From NCBI GenBank assembly GCA_036394995.1, contig DASWED010000111.1:62001-126000 (forward strand): a DNA stretch of 64,000 nt. Direction: 5' to 3'. The notes under the pieces were generated by a model that did not search any database, was not told where the DNA came from, and saw only the letters and a program-made list of their open reading frames with translations. The position numbers and the translations under genes were made by a program. This stretch comes from DASWED01 sp036394995 (GTDB lineage: Bacteria > Actinomycetota > UBA4738 > JACQTL01). This document shows, one piece after another, positions 1 through 7,719 of the stretch. Each line of letters starts with the position of its first letter. The first letter of the stretch is position 1.

Positions 1-144
1 TCGCGCGATAGCGCAATGGCTCACGCCAGCGTTCGGGGATGTCACTCGGCGTAGCAACCCTGCAGGACACGGTGGCGCACCCGGTGAGCATCAATGGAGC
101 CGTTGCGCGGCCGCCGTAGTCCTTCCCGGCGTATAAAGAACGTG

Positions 145-468
145 ATGTCGCGGCGTCTGGCGTCCGTTCGCCTGTTGGTGCTGGCCGCGGCTGTAGTTGG
201 TGCCTGCACCAGGGGGGCTCCCAAACTTGACCTCCTCACTCGAGGAGACGCCGTGCGTGTCGCTGCATCGTCCCTGCCGGTGGGCACCGGGGATGCACGG
301 GTGAAAGCTGCTGAGCTCATCGAGCGACATGGAAGACTCGTCTGGCTTATCACCTTGGGTTTGACCGAGCCCTGCATGGCGATCCCGGATGGAATGACGT
401 TGTGCAAGGTTGGAGTCGTGATCGATGCTCGCACCGGACGAAAGCTCGCGGGCCCTGGCAGCCCCTAG
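145..468 (+). CDS. Small putative lipoprotein
   Basis: Predicted secreted lipoprotein of 107 residues with no recognised enzymatic domain. The N-terminus has two arginines, a hydrophobic stretch and the lipobox VVGAC at about residues 17-21, so the mature protein would be lipid-anchored outside the membrane. The mature part (valine-rich strand, then a VVIDARTGRKLAG ending) resembles PepSY-like or anti-sigma-tail sheets and is similar in feel to the C-terminal segment of the propeller protein ending at 19742; that likeness is my inference. I chose ATG 145 rather than ATG 94 because the signal peptide then begins directly at the N-terminus. It lies in a stretch of lower GC than the rest of the window. 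Confidence 0.6.
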   Translation: MSRRLASVRLLVLAAAVVGACTRGAPKLDLLTRGDAVRVAASSLPVGTGDARVKAAELIERHGRLVWLITLGLTEPCMAIPDGMTLCKVGVVIDARTGRKLAGPGSP

Positions 469-637
469 ACCCCCTCACGCCTGGTGCTGGGCGATGAAGT
501 GGCGCCAAGAGTGAACACCGCGAGCCACCCCAGCGTGTGCCGATTTCATCCGAACACGCATCGGCGAGACATATTGCCGGCAGATGGTGTGCCCAGGTGT
601 GTCAAGGCAGGGTCCCACGGACGGTGGTTTCGAGGCG

Positions 638-847
638 ATGCCATTGAGCGTTCGCGGGCGGCCGTTGTTGGGTCTTGGATTGGCGGCCATCGTCCTGCTC
701 GCGCTCCAAGCCTGCCAGGGAAGGCCGTCTACGCCCTTGGCACAACCCTCTTCGGTTGCATCGTGGCACCGCTGGGAGACGTCCTGCTTGATGAGAGAAC
801 CGCAGCTCACACCCAGTGTCCGCGAATGTCACTCGGACTACTCGTAA
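638..847 (+). CDS. Possible truncated lipoprotein
   Basis: A 69-residue reading frame whose first 25 residues form a credible lipoprotein signal (arginines, a leucine/alanine-rich core, then LALQAC as lipobox), followed by about 45 residues with no recognisable fold. It overlaps the end of the convergent DUF7660 gene by ten bases. It is either a very small lipoprotein or the 5' end of a gene that lost its remainder when this low-GC segment was rearranged. Only the signal peptide supports coding. Confidence 0.3.
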   Translation: MPLSVRGRPLLGLGLAAIVLLALQACQGRPSTPLAQPSSVASWHRWETSCLMREPQLTPSVRECHSDYS

Positions 848-1095
848 AGGGCCGACGCGAGAAGGATCTGCGCGACATGGGCCCACGTCGGCTGCTCTGG
901 CTCCTCAACCCCCCGATTGCGAAACCAACCGTCCATATCGCCGACCCAGGCAGCGAGCGCCTCGAGGTACGCGCCGAGATCTGTGTTCCCCCACTTGGCC
1001 GGGTCCTGCACGATGGTCCAGCCGAGTCGTTGAGCGAACACTGCGAGGTCCTGCCGCGAAGCGACTCGATCTGCTTGCTCGGATAGGCTGATCAC
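838..1095 (-). CDS. DUF7660 family protein
   Basis: An 85-residue cytoplasmic protein of unknown function. The family hallmark is visible: a W-x-N-x-x-L segment, then LEALAAWVGDMDGWFRNRG and a C-terminal helix ending in SALYE, matching the usual pattern A-x-W-x-x-D-M-D-G followed by P-x-W and a terminal Y-E. Length is normal for the family. The GTG start is fixed by an AGGAGG ribosome-binding site five bases upstream (complement of 1101-1106). It stands alone on the minus strand; the family is often scattered in accessory DNA, which agrees with the low GC here. Confidence 0.75.
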   Translation of the reverse strand: MISLSEQADRVASRQDLAVFAQRLGWTIVQDPAKWGNTDLGAYLEALAAWVGDMDGWFRNRGVEEPEQPTWAHVAQILLASALYE

Positions 1096-1456
1096 GTCGA
1101 CCTCCTAGATCCTTGTCCAAGACCCTAGCGCCCCTTGCGCCTGATGCGGCTGTCTTCGGGCATGCGAGCGCCCTGTCACCCGAACCGGGACATCGGATGG
1201 CGGAATGTGAGTTATGTAGGACCCGACCCGAGGCCACTGCCCGAATCCAAGGGTGGCCCGCTACCGCCTGCGGAAGCCCCTCGCGGCAAGAGGGAGCCAC
1301 GGTAGCGGCCCTCCGAGCCGTCCCGAGGAATCGCTCCCATGGCATCAGGCACAGCGGACGATCCGGATTCGGGGCTGTGAGGGCCGCTCAAGTTTCCCCG
1401 GCCCCAGATGCCATGCCTTCTGAGGTTCCATGCCGACGTAATGACGAGGTAGCGTA
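1096..1456. other. Gap without recognisable gene
   Basis: About 360 bases between two divergently oriented genes. I see the Shine-Dalgarno of the leftward gene at its left edge, but no protein with family resemblance, no RNA gene and no strong hairpin. It presumably carries both promoters. Confidence 0.5.
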
Positions 1457-2062
1457 ATGACCATGCGCGATTTCCTCGATCAGATCGACGCGGCGACGAA
1501 CGCGAATTTCTACTACGTAGCGTGCGCATGTGCGCTCGCAGTACCTGACATCTGCACGGGTCTGGAAGCATCCGATGGTCGGGCGACTGGAGCGCGATAT
1601 CGGACATGGTTCGATCAGTGGGTCGCGCCGAAGTATGGCTTCCAGGGTGGGACCTCGCTCGACGGGGACGCTTGCTACAGGCTGCGGTGCTCGCTGCTGC
1701 ACGAGGGTTCAGCCCTACCGACAGGAGGATCCTTCAGCCGGGTGCTGTTCGTTGAGCCCGACGCCAGCGGGAACGTGTTCCACAACAATGTCTTGAACGA
1801 CGCGCTCAATCTTGACGTGCGCATCTTTTGCCGGGATGTCACGGACTCAGCCCGGACCTGGTTGACCACGGCAGAGGGGACCGAACCCTTCGCGACCAAC
1901 TTCGAGCGGTTCATCCGGCGGCACCCGAACGGACTGGCCCCCTACATCGTAGGTGTACCTGTCATCGGTTTCACGTTCGCAGCGGGCCGCAAGGGGGTTA
2001 CCGGCATGATCGGCTGGCAGAGCGTGCGGTACGAGGGGCCGGGGCCCCGCCCGGCGAGGTGA
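1457..2062 (+). CDS. Conserved hypothetical protein
   Basis: A 201-residue protein I cannot name. The central part has the look of a real helical fold: CALAVPDICTGLEASDGRAT, then a tryptophan-rich YRTWFDQWVAPKY segment and CYRLRCSLLHEGSA. The R-x-x-x-L-H-E/Q-G pattern also occurs in uncharacterised HEPN-like proteins, but I cannot confirm membership. The last ten residues (EGPGPRPAR) are compositionally different and run into the next gene, so the original C-terminus may have been replaced where the low-GC segment joins the GC-rich chromosome. The stop overlaps the next start as GTGA. Confidence 0.6.
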   Translation: MTMRDFLDQIDAATNANFYYVACACALAVPDICTGLEASDGRATGARYRTWFDQWVAPKYGFQGGTSLDGDACYRLRCSLLHEGSALPTGGSFSRVLFVEPDASGNVFHNNVLNDALNLDVRIFCRDVTDSARTWLTTAEGTEPFATNFERFIRRHPNGLAPYIVGVPVIGFTFAAGRKGVTGMIGWQSVRYEGPGPRPAR

Positions 2063-2844
2063 CGGCCTCCGGCGGCGGGCTCCACCCGGCAGCGAGAGTC
2101 GGGTTCCAGCGGGCCGCCGAGGCGTACCGGCGGGGACGGCCCGACTACCCGGTCGAGGCTGTGGGGTTCCTGGCCGAGGTGCTCGAGCTCTCGCCGGGGC
2201 GGACGGTGCTCGACCTCGGCGCGGGGACCGGCAAGCTGAGCCGCCTGCTCGTCCCGTTCGGCGTCCGCATTCTCGCCGTGGAGCCCGTGGACGCCATGCG
2301 GGAGGCCCTGGCCGCGGCCCTCCCCGGCGTCCGGGTGGCCGCCGCCCGGGCCGAAGCGATCCCCCTCGCCGACGGCTCCGTCGACGCTGCGGTGGTCGCG
2401 CAGGCGTTCCACTGGTTCGACGGGCCGGCAGCACTCCAGGAGCTCCACCGGGTGCTCCGGCCGCAGCGGCGGCTGGCGCTGGCGTGGAACGTGCGCGACG
2501 ACGAGGGCTCGGCGTTCTGGGCCGGGATCACGGAGCTCATGGCGCCGTACCGCGGCGACACCCCCAGCCACCGGAGTCCGGAGTGGCGCCTCGCGTTCGA
2601 ACAGAGCGACCAGTTCACCCCGCTGGAAACGCGCTCGTTCGCCTACGAGCACGCCACGTTCAGGGAGGGGGCCATCGACCGGATCCTGTCGACGAGCTTC
2701 GTTGCCGCGCTCCCGGAGGAGGAGCGGGCGGGCATCAGCCGACGGGTGAGGGACCTCCTCGACGCCGACCCCGCCATCGGTCCCGGGACCGAGGAGTTCG
2801 TCCTGCCCTACCGAACCGACATCCAGTGGTGCACGCGGCGCTGA
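2059..2844 (+). CDS. Class I SAM-dependent methyltransferase
   Basis: A 261-residue methyltransferase of the UbiE/COQ5-like type (Methyltransf_11). The SAM-binding motif I is LDLGAGTGKLSRLL near residues 50-65, followed by AVEPVDAM (acidic ribose-binding position), RAEAIPLADGSVDAAVVAQAFHWF-type motifs II/III and LHRVLRP. The substrate cannot be told. The GTG start overlaps the upstream stop; the N-terminal FQRAAEAYRRGRPDYP is typical of the family, so this start gives a complete protein. GC rises sharply from here on compared with upstream DNA. It converges with the next gene, three bases away. Confidence 0.85.
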   Translation: MTASGGGLHPAARVGFQRAAEAYRRGRPDYPVEAVGFLAEVLELSPGRTVLDLGAGTGKLSRLLVPFGVRILAVEPVDAMREALAAALPGVRVAAARAEAIPLADGSVDAAVVAQAFHWFDGPAALQELHRVLRPQRRLALAWNVRDDEGSAFWAGITELMAPYRGDTPSHRSPEWRLAFEQSDQFTPLETRSFAYEHATFREGAIDRILSTSFVAALPEEERAGISRRVRDLLDADPAIGPGTEEFVLPYRTDIQWCTRR

Positions 2845-2847
2845 GCC

Positions 2848-3633
2848 CTACGGCGCCAGCAGGTTGTGGACCATCATCATCAGCGCCGGGATCTCGCGGA
2901 GCAGGGCGTGCTGGTCGGGGAGGATGACCAGCTCGGCGTTGGGCATGTCGGCCTCCAGCTCGCGGGCGACATCGGTGCTGTGGAACGAGTCCCCCTCCTG
3001 GGCGATGATCAGAGTCGGCGCGGTGACCAGCCGGATGCGCTCGGGATCGCGCATGGGCTCGTCGTTGATCACGCCGCGGATCGCGTGGGGCACGCCGTCG
3101 GCGTTCATGGCCAGGATGGCCGCCCGCCGATAGTCCTTCGAGGCCGGGAACTGGTCGAACGCCCCGGAGGCCTCCTCCTCGGCCAGGACGATCTCCGCCG
3201 TCCGCTCCGGCCCGTGCTCCTCCAGGAGGTCGGCCATCCGGGACAGCCGCGTGTACGTCTCGTCGCCGACCTCCAGTCGGGCCGGGAGCAGGATGATCAG
3301 CTTGGCGAACCGGTCCGGCTTCGATTCGAGCACGCGGAGCGTCGCCGCCGCGCCCATCGAGCCGCCGGCCACCACCGTGGCCCCGTACGCGTCGGCCACC
3401 GCCTCCAGGTCCTCGGCGAGGCGTTCGAACGTGTACGAACCGGCCGTAGGACGCCCGCTCTGTCCGTGTCCCCGGAAGTCCATGAGGACCTTCGTCCCCG
3501 GGAGGAACGGCGCGAAGATCGCCAGCTCGTTGCGGTTCCCGGTCAGGCCGTGGGCCAGCAGGACGACCGGCTCACCGTCGCCGAGCACCTCGACGAACAG
3601 CTCGGTCCCGTCCCTGGAGATTACCGTGGGCAT
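2848..3633 (-). CDS. Alpha/beta hydrolase
   Basis: A 261-residue alpha/beta-hydrolase fold protein, probably a soluble esterase-like enzyme. Visible elements: oxyanion-hole HGLTGN near residue 29, MDFRGHGQSG, nucleophile elbow GGSMGA with serine near residue 93, the acid strand TLIIAQEGDSFH, and the catalytic histidine in PDQHALLREIP close to the C-terminus. Length is standard. A TATCCT box lies ten bases before the ATG and no Shine-Dalgarno is seen, suggesting a near-leaderless transcript. The natural substrate is unknown. Confidence 0.85.
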   Translation of the reverse strand: MPTVISRDGTELFVEVLGDGEPVVLLAHGLTGNRNELAIFAPFLPGTKVLMDFRGHGQSGRPTAGSYTFERLAEDLEAVADAYGATVVAGGSMGAAATLRVLESKPDRFAKLIILLPARLEVGDETYTRLSRMADLLEEHGPERTAEIVLAEEEASGAFDQFPASKDYRRAAILAMNADGVPHAIRGVINDEPMRDPERIRLVTAPTLIIAQEGDSFHSTDVARELEADMPNAELVILPDQHALLREIPALMMMVHNLLAP

Positions 3634-3643
3634 ACGGCGGGAG

Positions 3644-3649
3644 AGGATA
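3644..3649 (-). promoter_or_regulatory. -10 box for the alpha/beta hydrolase
   Basis: TATCCT on the minus strand, ten bases upstream of the ATG, with no Shine-Dalgarno between; one of nine TANNNT boxes in this window placed 6-10 bases before a start codon. Confidence 0.4.
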
Positions 3650-3672
3650 ACCGACGCCCGGGGGAGCTCCGC

Positions 3673-3885
3673 TCAACGCCTCCGGAACACGTCGTCACGG
3701 CGGTCGATCAGCAGGATCTGGACAACGCGCTCGTCCTCGTCGATCCGGTACACGATCCGATAATCGCCGAGTCGCGCCGAGTACCTGCCGCGAAGCTCGC
3801 GGCTGAGGGGATGTCCTGCTCTATGGCCAAAAATAGCCAGAAATGTCGAGCGGCTTCTGGAGGCGGTCGCGGAGCGACGGCTCAT
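3673..3885 (-). CDS. RelE/ParE-type toxin, N-terminus doubtful
   Basis: The last 43 residues (HPLSRELRGRYSARLGDYRI then VYRIDEDERVVQ and DRRDDVFRR) are the C-terminal half of a RelE/ParE ribosome-dependent or gyrase toxin, including the conserved R-G-x-x-x-x-R-x-G-D-Y-R-I-V-Y core. The first 25 residues (serine/arginine-rich) do not resemble the family, which normally has two helices here, so the gene is probably truncated or decayed at its 5' end. No antitoxin gene is visible on either side. The surrounding DNA is locally AT-richer (CCAAAAATAGCC), in keeping with a decayed mobile cassette. Confidence 0.6.
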   Translation of the reverse strand: MSRRSATASRSRSTFLAIFGHRAGHPLSRELRGRYSARLGDYRIVYRIDEDERVVQILLIDRRDDVFRRR

Positions 3886-3969
3886 CCTCGCTTTGCCGCC
3901 CTCATTGGCCCGCCACTACGCTTGCGTGCACGCAAGGCGCCCGCTCGGACGGACAGTGGAGGCGAACGG

Positions 3970-4833
3970 ATGAAGGCTGACGAGGTTCAGAAGGTCGGCG
4001 TGGTCGGCGCGGGGATCATGGGGTCGGGGATCATCGAGGTCATTGCCCGGTCGGGGCAGGACGTGGTGTTCGTCGAGATCTCGGACGAGAAGGTGGCCAG
4101 CGGCCGCGGCGCGGTGGAGAAGTCCACCGGACGGGCCCTCGACAAGGGCAAGCTCACGGAGGCGGATCGCGAGGGGATCCTGGGCCGGATCACCGGTGGC
4201 ACGGACGTCGAGGCGGTGGCGGAAGTCGACCTGGTGATCGAGGCGGCCACCGAGGATCTCGAGATCAAGAAGGAGCTGTTCGCCGCTTTCGACCGCCTCA
4301 CCCGCGACGACGTGATCCTGGCGACGAACACGTCCTCGCTCCCCATCGCCGAGCTGGCCGCCCAGACGAACCGGCCGGACAAGGTGGTGGGGATGCACTT
4401 CTTCAACCCGCCGCCGGTCCTGAAGCTCCTCGAGGTCGTGCGGGGTCTCCAGACCTCGGACGAGACCATCGAGTTCGCCAGGGCATACGGCGAGCGCATC
4501 GGCAAGACCACGGTGCTGTCGAAGGACCGGGCCGGGTTCATCGTGAACTTCCTGCTGGTCCCGTACCTGAACAGCGCCGTGCAGATGCTGGACGACGGCA
4601 TCGCCAGCAAGGAGGACATCGACGCCGCGGTCCAGCTCGGCCTGGCCCACCCGATGGGCCCGCTCACGCTGCTGGACCTCATCGGGCTCGATACCGCGCT
4701 GTACATCTCCGGCGTCCTGTACGACGAGTTCAAGGACCCGATCTACGCCGCGCCCACCCTGATGAAGCGCATGGTGTCGGCCGGGTACCTGGGGCGGAAG
4801 TCCGGCCGGGGTTTCTACGACTACAGCAAGTAG
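3970..4833 (+). CDS. 3-hydroxybutyryl-CoA dehydrogenase
   Basis: A 287-residue NAD(P)-dependent 3-hydroxyacyl-CoA dehydrogenase (Hbd/FadB2/PaaH group) interconverting 3-hydroxybutyryl-CoA and acetoacetyl-CoA. The N-terminal Rossmann motif is GVVGAGIMGSGI at residues 9-20; LVIEAATED, ATNTSSLPI and the catalytic MHFFNPPPVLKLLEVV follow; the C-terminal domain ends with AGYLGRKSGRGFYDY. Length is normal. ATG 3970 follows GGAGGCGAACGG, a good ribosome-binding site. The amidohydrolase starts seven bases after its stop, so they are probably cotranscribed. It would pair biochemically with the thiolase at 36859 and the crotonyl-CoA carboxylase/reductase at 16177. Confidence 0.92.
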   Translation: MKADEVQKVGVVGAGIMGSGIIEVIARSGQDVVFVEISDEKVASGRGAVEKSTGRALDKGKLTEADREGILGRITGGTDVEAVAEVDLVIEAATEDLEIKKELFAAFDRLTRDDVILATNTSSLPIAELAAQTNRPDKVVGMHFFNPPPVLKLLEVVRGLQTSDETIEFARAYGERIGKTTVLSKDRAGFIVNFLLVPYLNSAVQMLDDGIASKEDIDAAVQLGLAHPMGPLTLLDLIGLDTALYISGVLYDEFKDPIYAAPTLMKRMVSAGYLGRKSGRGFYDYSK

Positions 4834-4840
4834 GCACTCC

Positions 4841-5677
4841 TTGCGGGCCATCGACCTCCACGTCCACCTCCCGACGGAGGAGTGGCTGCAACAATCGATC
4901 GGCCCCCCCCTGGAGGCCACCGAGGCGTATTTCCGGGCGAGGGTCCCCCGCAAGCGCATCGAGGACGTCGCGGCGGAGTACGCGGAGCGCGACATCCTCG
5001 GTGTGGTCCTCGACTGGGACGACGAATCCGTCACCGGCCGGGGGTGGATGGGCAACGACTGGCTCGCCTCGCTCGAATCGAGGTTCCCCGGCGTCCTCAT
5101 GGGGTTCGGCTCCGTCGACCCCCACGACGAGGCCGCGGAGACGGAGATGCGCCGGTGTGCCGACCTCGGCCTCAAGGGCCTGAAGTTCCACCCCACCATG
5201 CAGCGGTTCGACCCCGGCGAGACGCGCTACTACCCCCTGTGGCAAGCGGCCGAGGAGCTCGGCCTGATCTGCCTGTTCCACACCGGGACGTGCGGGATCG
5301 GCGCGGGGACGCCGGGAGCCGGAGGGACCAAGATCCGATACTCCCACCCCGCCTTCCTGGACGGCGTCGGCGCGGACTTCCCCGGGCTCACGCTGGTCGC
5401 GGCGCACTTCGGGTGGCCCTGGTTCATGGAGTGCCTGGCCATCGCCCTGCACAAGTCGAACGTGTACATCGAGCTCTCCGGCTGGGCTCCGAAGTACCTC
5501 CCGCCGGAGGTCCGCCGCGAGATCGGGAAGCGGCTCAACGCGCAGACCCTGTTCGGCAGCGACTACCCGTTCATCGACCTCGACCGGTGGTTCCGGGAGT
5601 TCGACGAGCTGGGCCTCCCGGATGGCGCCGCGGAGCCGATCCTCCGCGGCAACGCCACCCGTCTCCTCGGGTTGTAG
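4841..5677 (+). CDS. Amidohydrolase family 2 protein
   Basis: A 278-residue metal-dependent TIM-barrel hydrolase or decarboxylase of the Amidohydro_2 family. Metal ligands are visible: H-x-H in IDLHVHLP near residue 6, KGLKFHP, FHTGT, AAHFGWPW and the aspartate in GSDYPF near the C-terminus. Members act on small carbonyl or aromatic acids; the substrate here cannot be inferred. The TTG start follows the dehydrogenase stop by seven bases with only a weak ribosome-binding site, suggesting translational coupling. It converges with the SpoIIM-like gene, six bases apart. Confidence 0.85.
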   Translation: MRAIDLHVHLPTEEWLQQSIGPPLEATEAYFRARVPRKRIEDVAAEYAERDILGVVLDWDDESVTGRGWMGNDWLASLESRFPGVLMGFGSVDPHDEAAETEMRRCADLGLKGLKFHPTMQRFDPGETRYYPLWQAAEELGLICLFHTGTCGIGAGTPGAGGTKIRYSHPAFLDGVGADFPGLTLVAAHFGWPWFMECLAIALHKSNVYIELSGWAPKYLPPEVRREIGKRLNAQTLFGSDYPFIDLDRWFREFDELGLPDGAAEPILRGNATRLLGL

Positions 5678-5683
5678 CGCGAG

Positions 5684-6589
5684 TCAGTTCAGCGTCGACA
5701 GGGTGAACACGAGCGGGGTGATCTTCACCTCGATCACCGCCGCCAGGCCCAGGACCACCAGCACCACCGCGGCGGGGACCAGTGCGACCCCGATCGCGTC
5801 GCGGGCCCGGTCCTTCCACGTCCCGCCGAAGTCCTTGCGCCACAGGGCCCGCCCCATTCGCCATGCCAGCGTGGCGCCGACCAGCATCGCCGGCACCTCC
5901 AGGAATCCATGCGGGGCCAGGCCGGCGAACAGCAGCCGGAAAGGCAGTTGGAACGCGGTCCACACGGCCGCGATCCTGCCAAGCACCAGGCCCGTGAGGA
6001 ACACCGGCACGGCCGGTGCCCAGTACAGGATCGGGAACAGCAGGATCGGGACCATGACCAGCACGAGATTGTGGAGGTAGATCCCCGCGATCGTGAAGGA
6101 GGGGGTGCCCACCGGCGCGGCGGCCGGGTGGGTGGCCGACTGGGCCGTGAGGACCGCCGCGTCCCGCGAGGTGGTGAGGAATCCGACGATCACGCCGATG
6201 ACCATGAACCCCAGGAGCAGCGCGGCGGCCCGGCGGTAGGAGTCCTTGATGTAGCCGCGCAGGGCGAGCCGCCGGTACATGGGCATCGCACCGTCCGAGA
6301 GGCCGAAGCCCGGTTCGGCCTCCGGATCCCACGGCGAACGGGCCTCCTGCTCCAGCTCGCGGATCAGGGCGCCCGGCTCGAAGACGGGACCGGGTGCCGG
6401 GACGGCCGGCTCGGGCGCTGGGACGGTCGCGGCCGGCGGGCGCGCAGGGGCGGACAGGCGCGCGGGGGCAGCCGGGCGCGCCGGCGGGGCGGGGCGCGAC
6501 GGGGCCGTAGCCGGCGACGCGGTGACGGGAGGAAGGCTCCCCCCAATCAGCCACGGGTCGTCGGCCGACGTCGTGAGCGGTCGGTCCAC
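5684..6589 (-). CDS. SpoIIM-like integral membrane protein
   Basis: A 301-residue protein with a proline/alanine-rich cytoplasmic N-terminus (about 70 residues) and roughly five membrane segments after residue 115. The core matches the stage II sporulation protein M / DUF95 family: AGIYLHNLVLVMVPILLFPI, PHGFLEVPAMLVGA and a terminal IEVKITP. In sporulating Bacillus SpoIIM drives septal peptidoglycan remodelling; in non-sporulating actinobacteria the role is unknown, and nothing here implies sporulation. Start is GTG. A second copy of the tail motif lies just upstream (relic at 6644). Confidence 0.8.
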   Translation of the reverse strand: MDRPLTTSADDPWLIGGSLPPVTASPATAPSRPAPPARPAAPARLSAPARPPAATVPAPEPAVPAPGPVFEPGALIRELEQEARSPWDPEAEPGFGLSDGAMPMYRRLALRGYIKDSYRRAAALLLGFMVIGVIVGFLTTSRDAAVLTAQSATHPAAAPVGTPSFTIAGIYLHNLVLVMVPILLFPILYWAPAVPVFLTGLVLGRIAAVWTAFQLPFRLLFAGLAPHGFLEVPAMLVGATLAWRMGRALWRKDFGGTWKDRARDAIGVALVPAAVVLVVLGLAAVIEVKITPLVFTLSTLN

Positions 6590-6643
6590 GGAGTCAAGAT
6601 CGACTGCTGGGATTCGGGGCTTGAGCGCACATCGAGGAGGTTG

Positions 6644-6730
6644 CTACCCGTACAGGGCCTGGAGCAGGGCCGGGGTCACCTTCACCTCGATGGTACCGAT
6701 CCCCTTCTCCGCGAACGCCGGCGCGCCGGG
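6644..6730 (-). pseudogene. Possible SpoIIM-paralogue tail
   Basis: The minus strand encodes GIGTIEVKVTPALLQALYG and then a stop. This matches the end of the neighbouring SpoIIM-like protein (AAVIEVKITPLV) closely enough to suggest the last exported strand of a lost paralogue. No start codon or upstream body is present. The match is short, so chance remains possible. Confidence 0.3.
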
Positions 6731-6783
6731 GTCGGGTCGACGTGAACGGGCGGGGAACCGGGCGCGGGGGCGATCCCCGGCCA

Positions 6784-7719
6784 TCAGTCCCGCGCGGTGC
6801 GGCGAGCCGCCAGCCCCTGAAGGTAGCCCGCCATCTTCGCCGCGTCCGTGAAGGCCATGAGGGCGGGGACCGCGGCCATGGCCAGGACCCGTTCCCGGGT
6901 GCCGGGGAGTCGCCGGAGAGCCCTCGCCACCGGCCTCGCCGCATACGCCGCCCCTCCGGCCGCCGCCAGCGCGAGTCCCCGCCGGCGGCGGGCCAGCAGC
7001 GCGGCGGCCAGCCCGCCGTACACGGCGAAGCGGAGCGCGTGGCGGTGGGGATGCATCCCGGCCTCCGCGTCGCCCCGGGCATACGCCGCGTACTGCCGCC
7101 AGTGCGCGGCGAGGTCGTCCCGGGCCCGCCAGTGCACCACGGCCTCGGGGACCAGCTCCATCCGGACGCCGGCATCCCGCCACCGGTGGTCCAGGTACAT
7201 GTCCTCCCCGATGGCCAGCCACTCCGGGTAGCCTCCGGCCGCCAGGAGGGCCTCCCGGCGGAACGCCACCGATCGCGACGAGGGCATGAACCGCTCCTCG
7301 CGCAGCTCGGACGGGTCGGGGACCGCGATCGCAGCGGCGACGTCCTGGAAGAAGGTGGTGGTGAGGGGCATCGACACGCCCATGGCCACGTCGGCCCCCC
7401 GTTCGATCGCGGCGGTCAGGGCCTCCAGCCACCCGGGATCGAGCACGCAGTCCGCGTCGGAGACTGCGATCACGTCGTGGGTGGCGGCGGCGACGGCGAC
7501 GTTCCGGCCCCGGGCGATGTTCGCCCCCGGTTCCTCCACGACGGTGATCCCGTCGGCGCGCCTGAGTTCCTCGAGCGTCCCGTCGGTGGAGCCGCCGTCG
7601 GCGATGACCACCTCGTCCGGCGGGCGTGTCTGGGCGGCAACGGAGTCCAGGAACTCCCGCAGGGCTCCCGCCGCGTCCTTCACGGTCGCGACCAGCGAGA
7701 CCTTGACGGTCACGGTCAC
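6784..7719 (-). CDS. Glycosyltransferase family 2
   Basis: A 311-residue inverting glycosyltransferase with a GT-A fold. VSLVATVKDAAGALREFLDS opens the domain, DGGSTDGTLEEL is the nucleotide-sugar loop and SVSDADCVLDPGWLEAL holds the D-x-D metal site; ED-x-x-L equivalent is GEDMYLDHRW. The C-terminal 80 residues are alanine/arginine-rich with one or two possible membrane helices, so it likely works at the inner face of the membrane. It is the last gene of a five-gene operon, its GTG overlapping the preceding stop as GTGA. Together with the GT4 gene it suggests glycan or glycolipid assembly; the product is unknown. Confidence 0.88.
   Translation of the reverse strand: MTVTVKVSLVATVKDAAGALREFLDSVAAQTRPPDEVVIADGGSTDGTLEELRRADGITVVEEPGANIARGRNVAVAAATHDVIAVSDADCVLDPGWLEALTAAIERGADVAMGVSMPLTTTFFQDVAAAIAVPDPSELREERFMPSSRSVAFRREALLAAGGYPEWLAIGEDMYLDHRWRDAGVRMELVPEAVVHWRARDDLAAHWRQYAAYARGDAEAGMHPHRHALRFAVYGGLAAALLARRRRGLALAAAGGAAYAARPVARALRRLPGTRERVLAMAAVPALMAFTDAAKMAGYLQGLAARRTARD

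Noticed and set aside
3886..3969. Antitoxin for the RelE-type toxin
   Set aside because: No frame with a ribbon-helix-helix or AbrB-like motif precedes or follows the toxin.
4043..4237. Small plus-strand frame inside the 3-hydroxybutyryl-CoA dehydrogenase gene
   Set aside because: Lies fully within a well-supported gene in a shifted frame and is arginine-rich shadow sequence.
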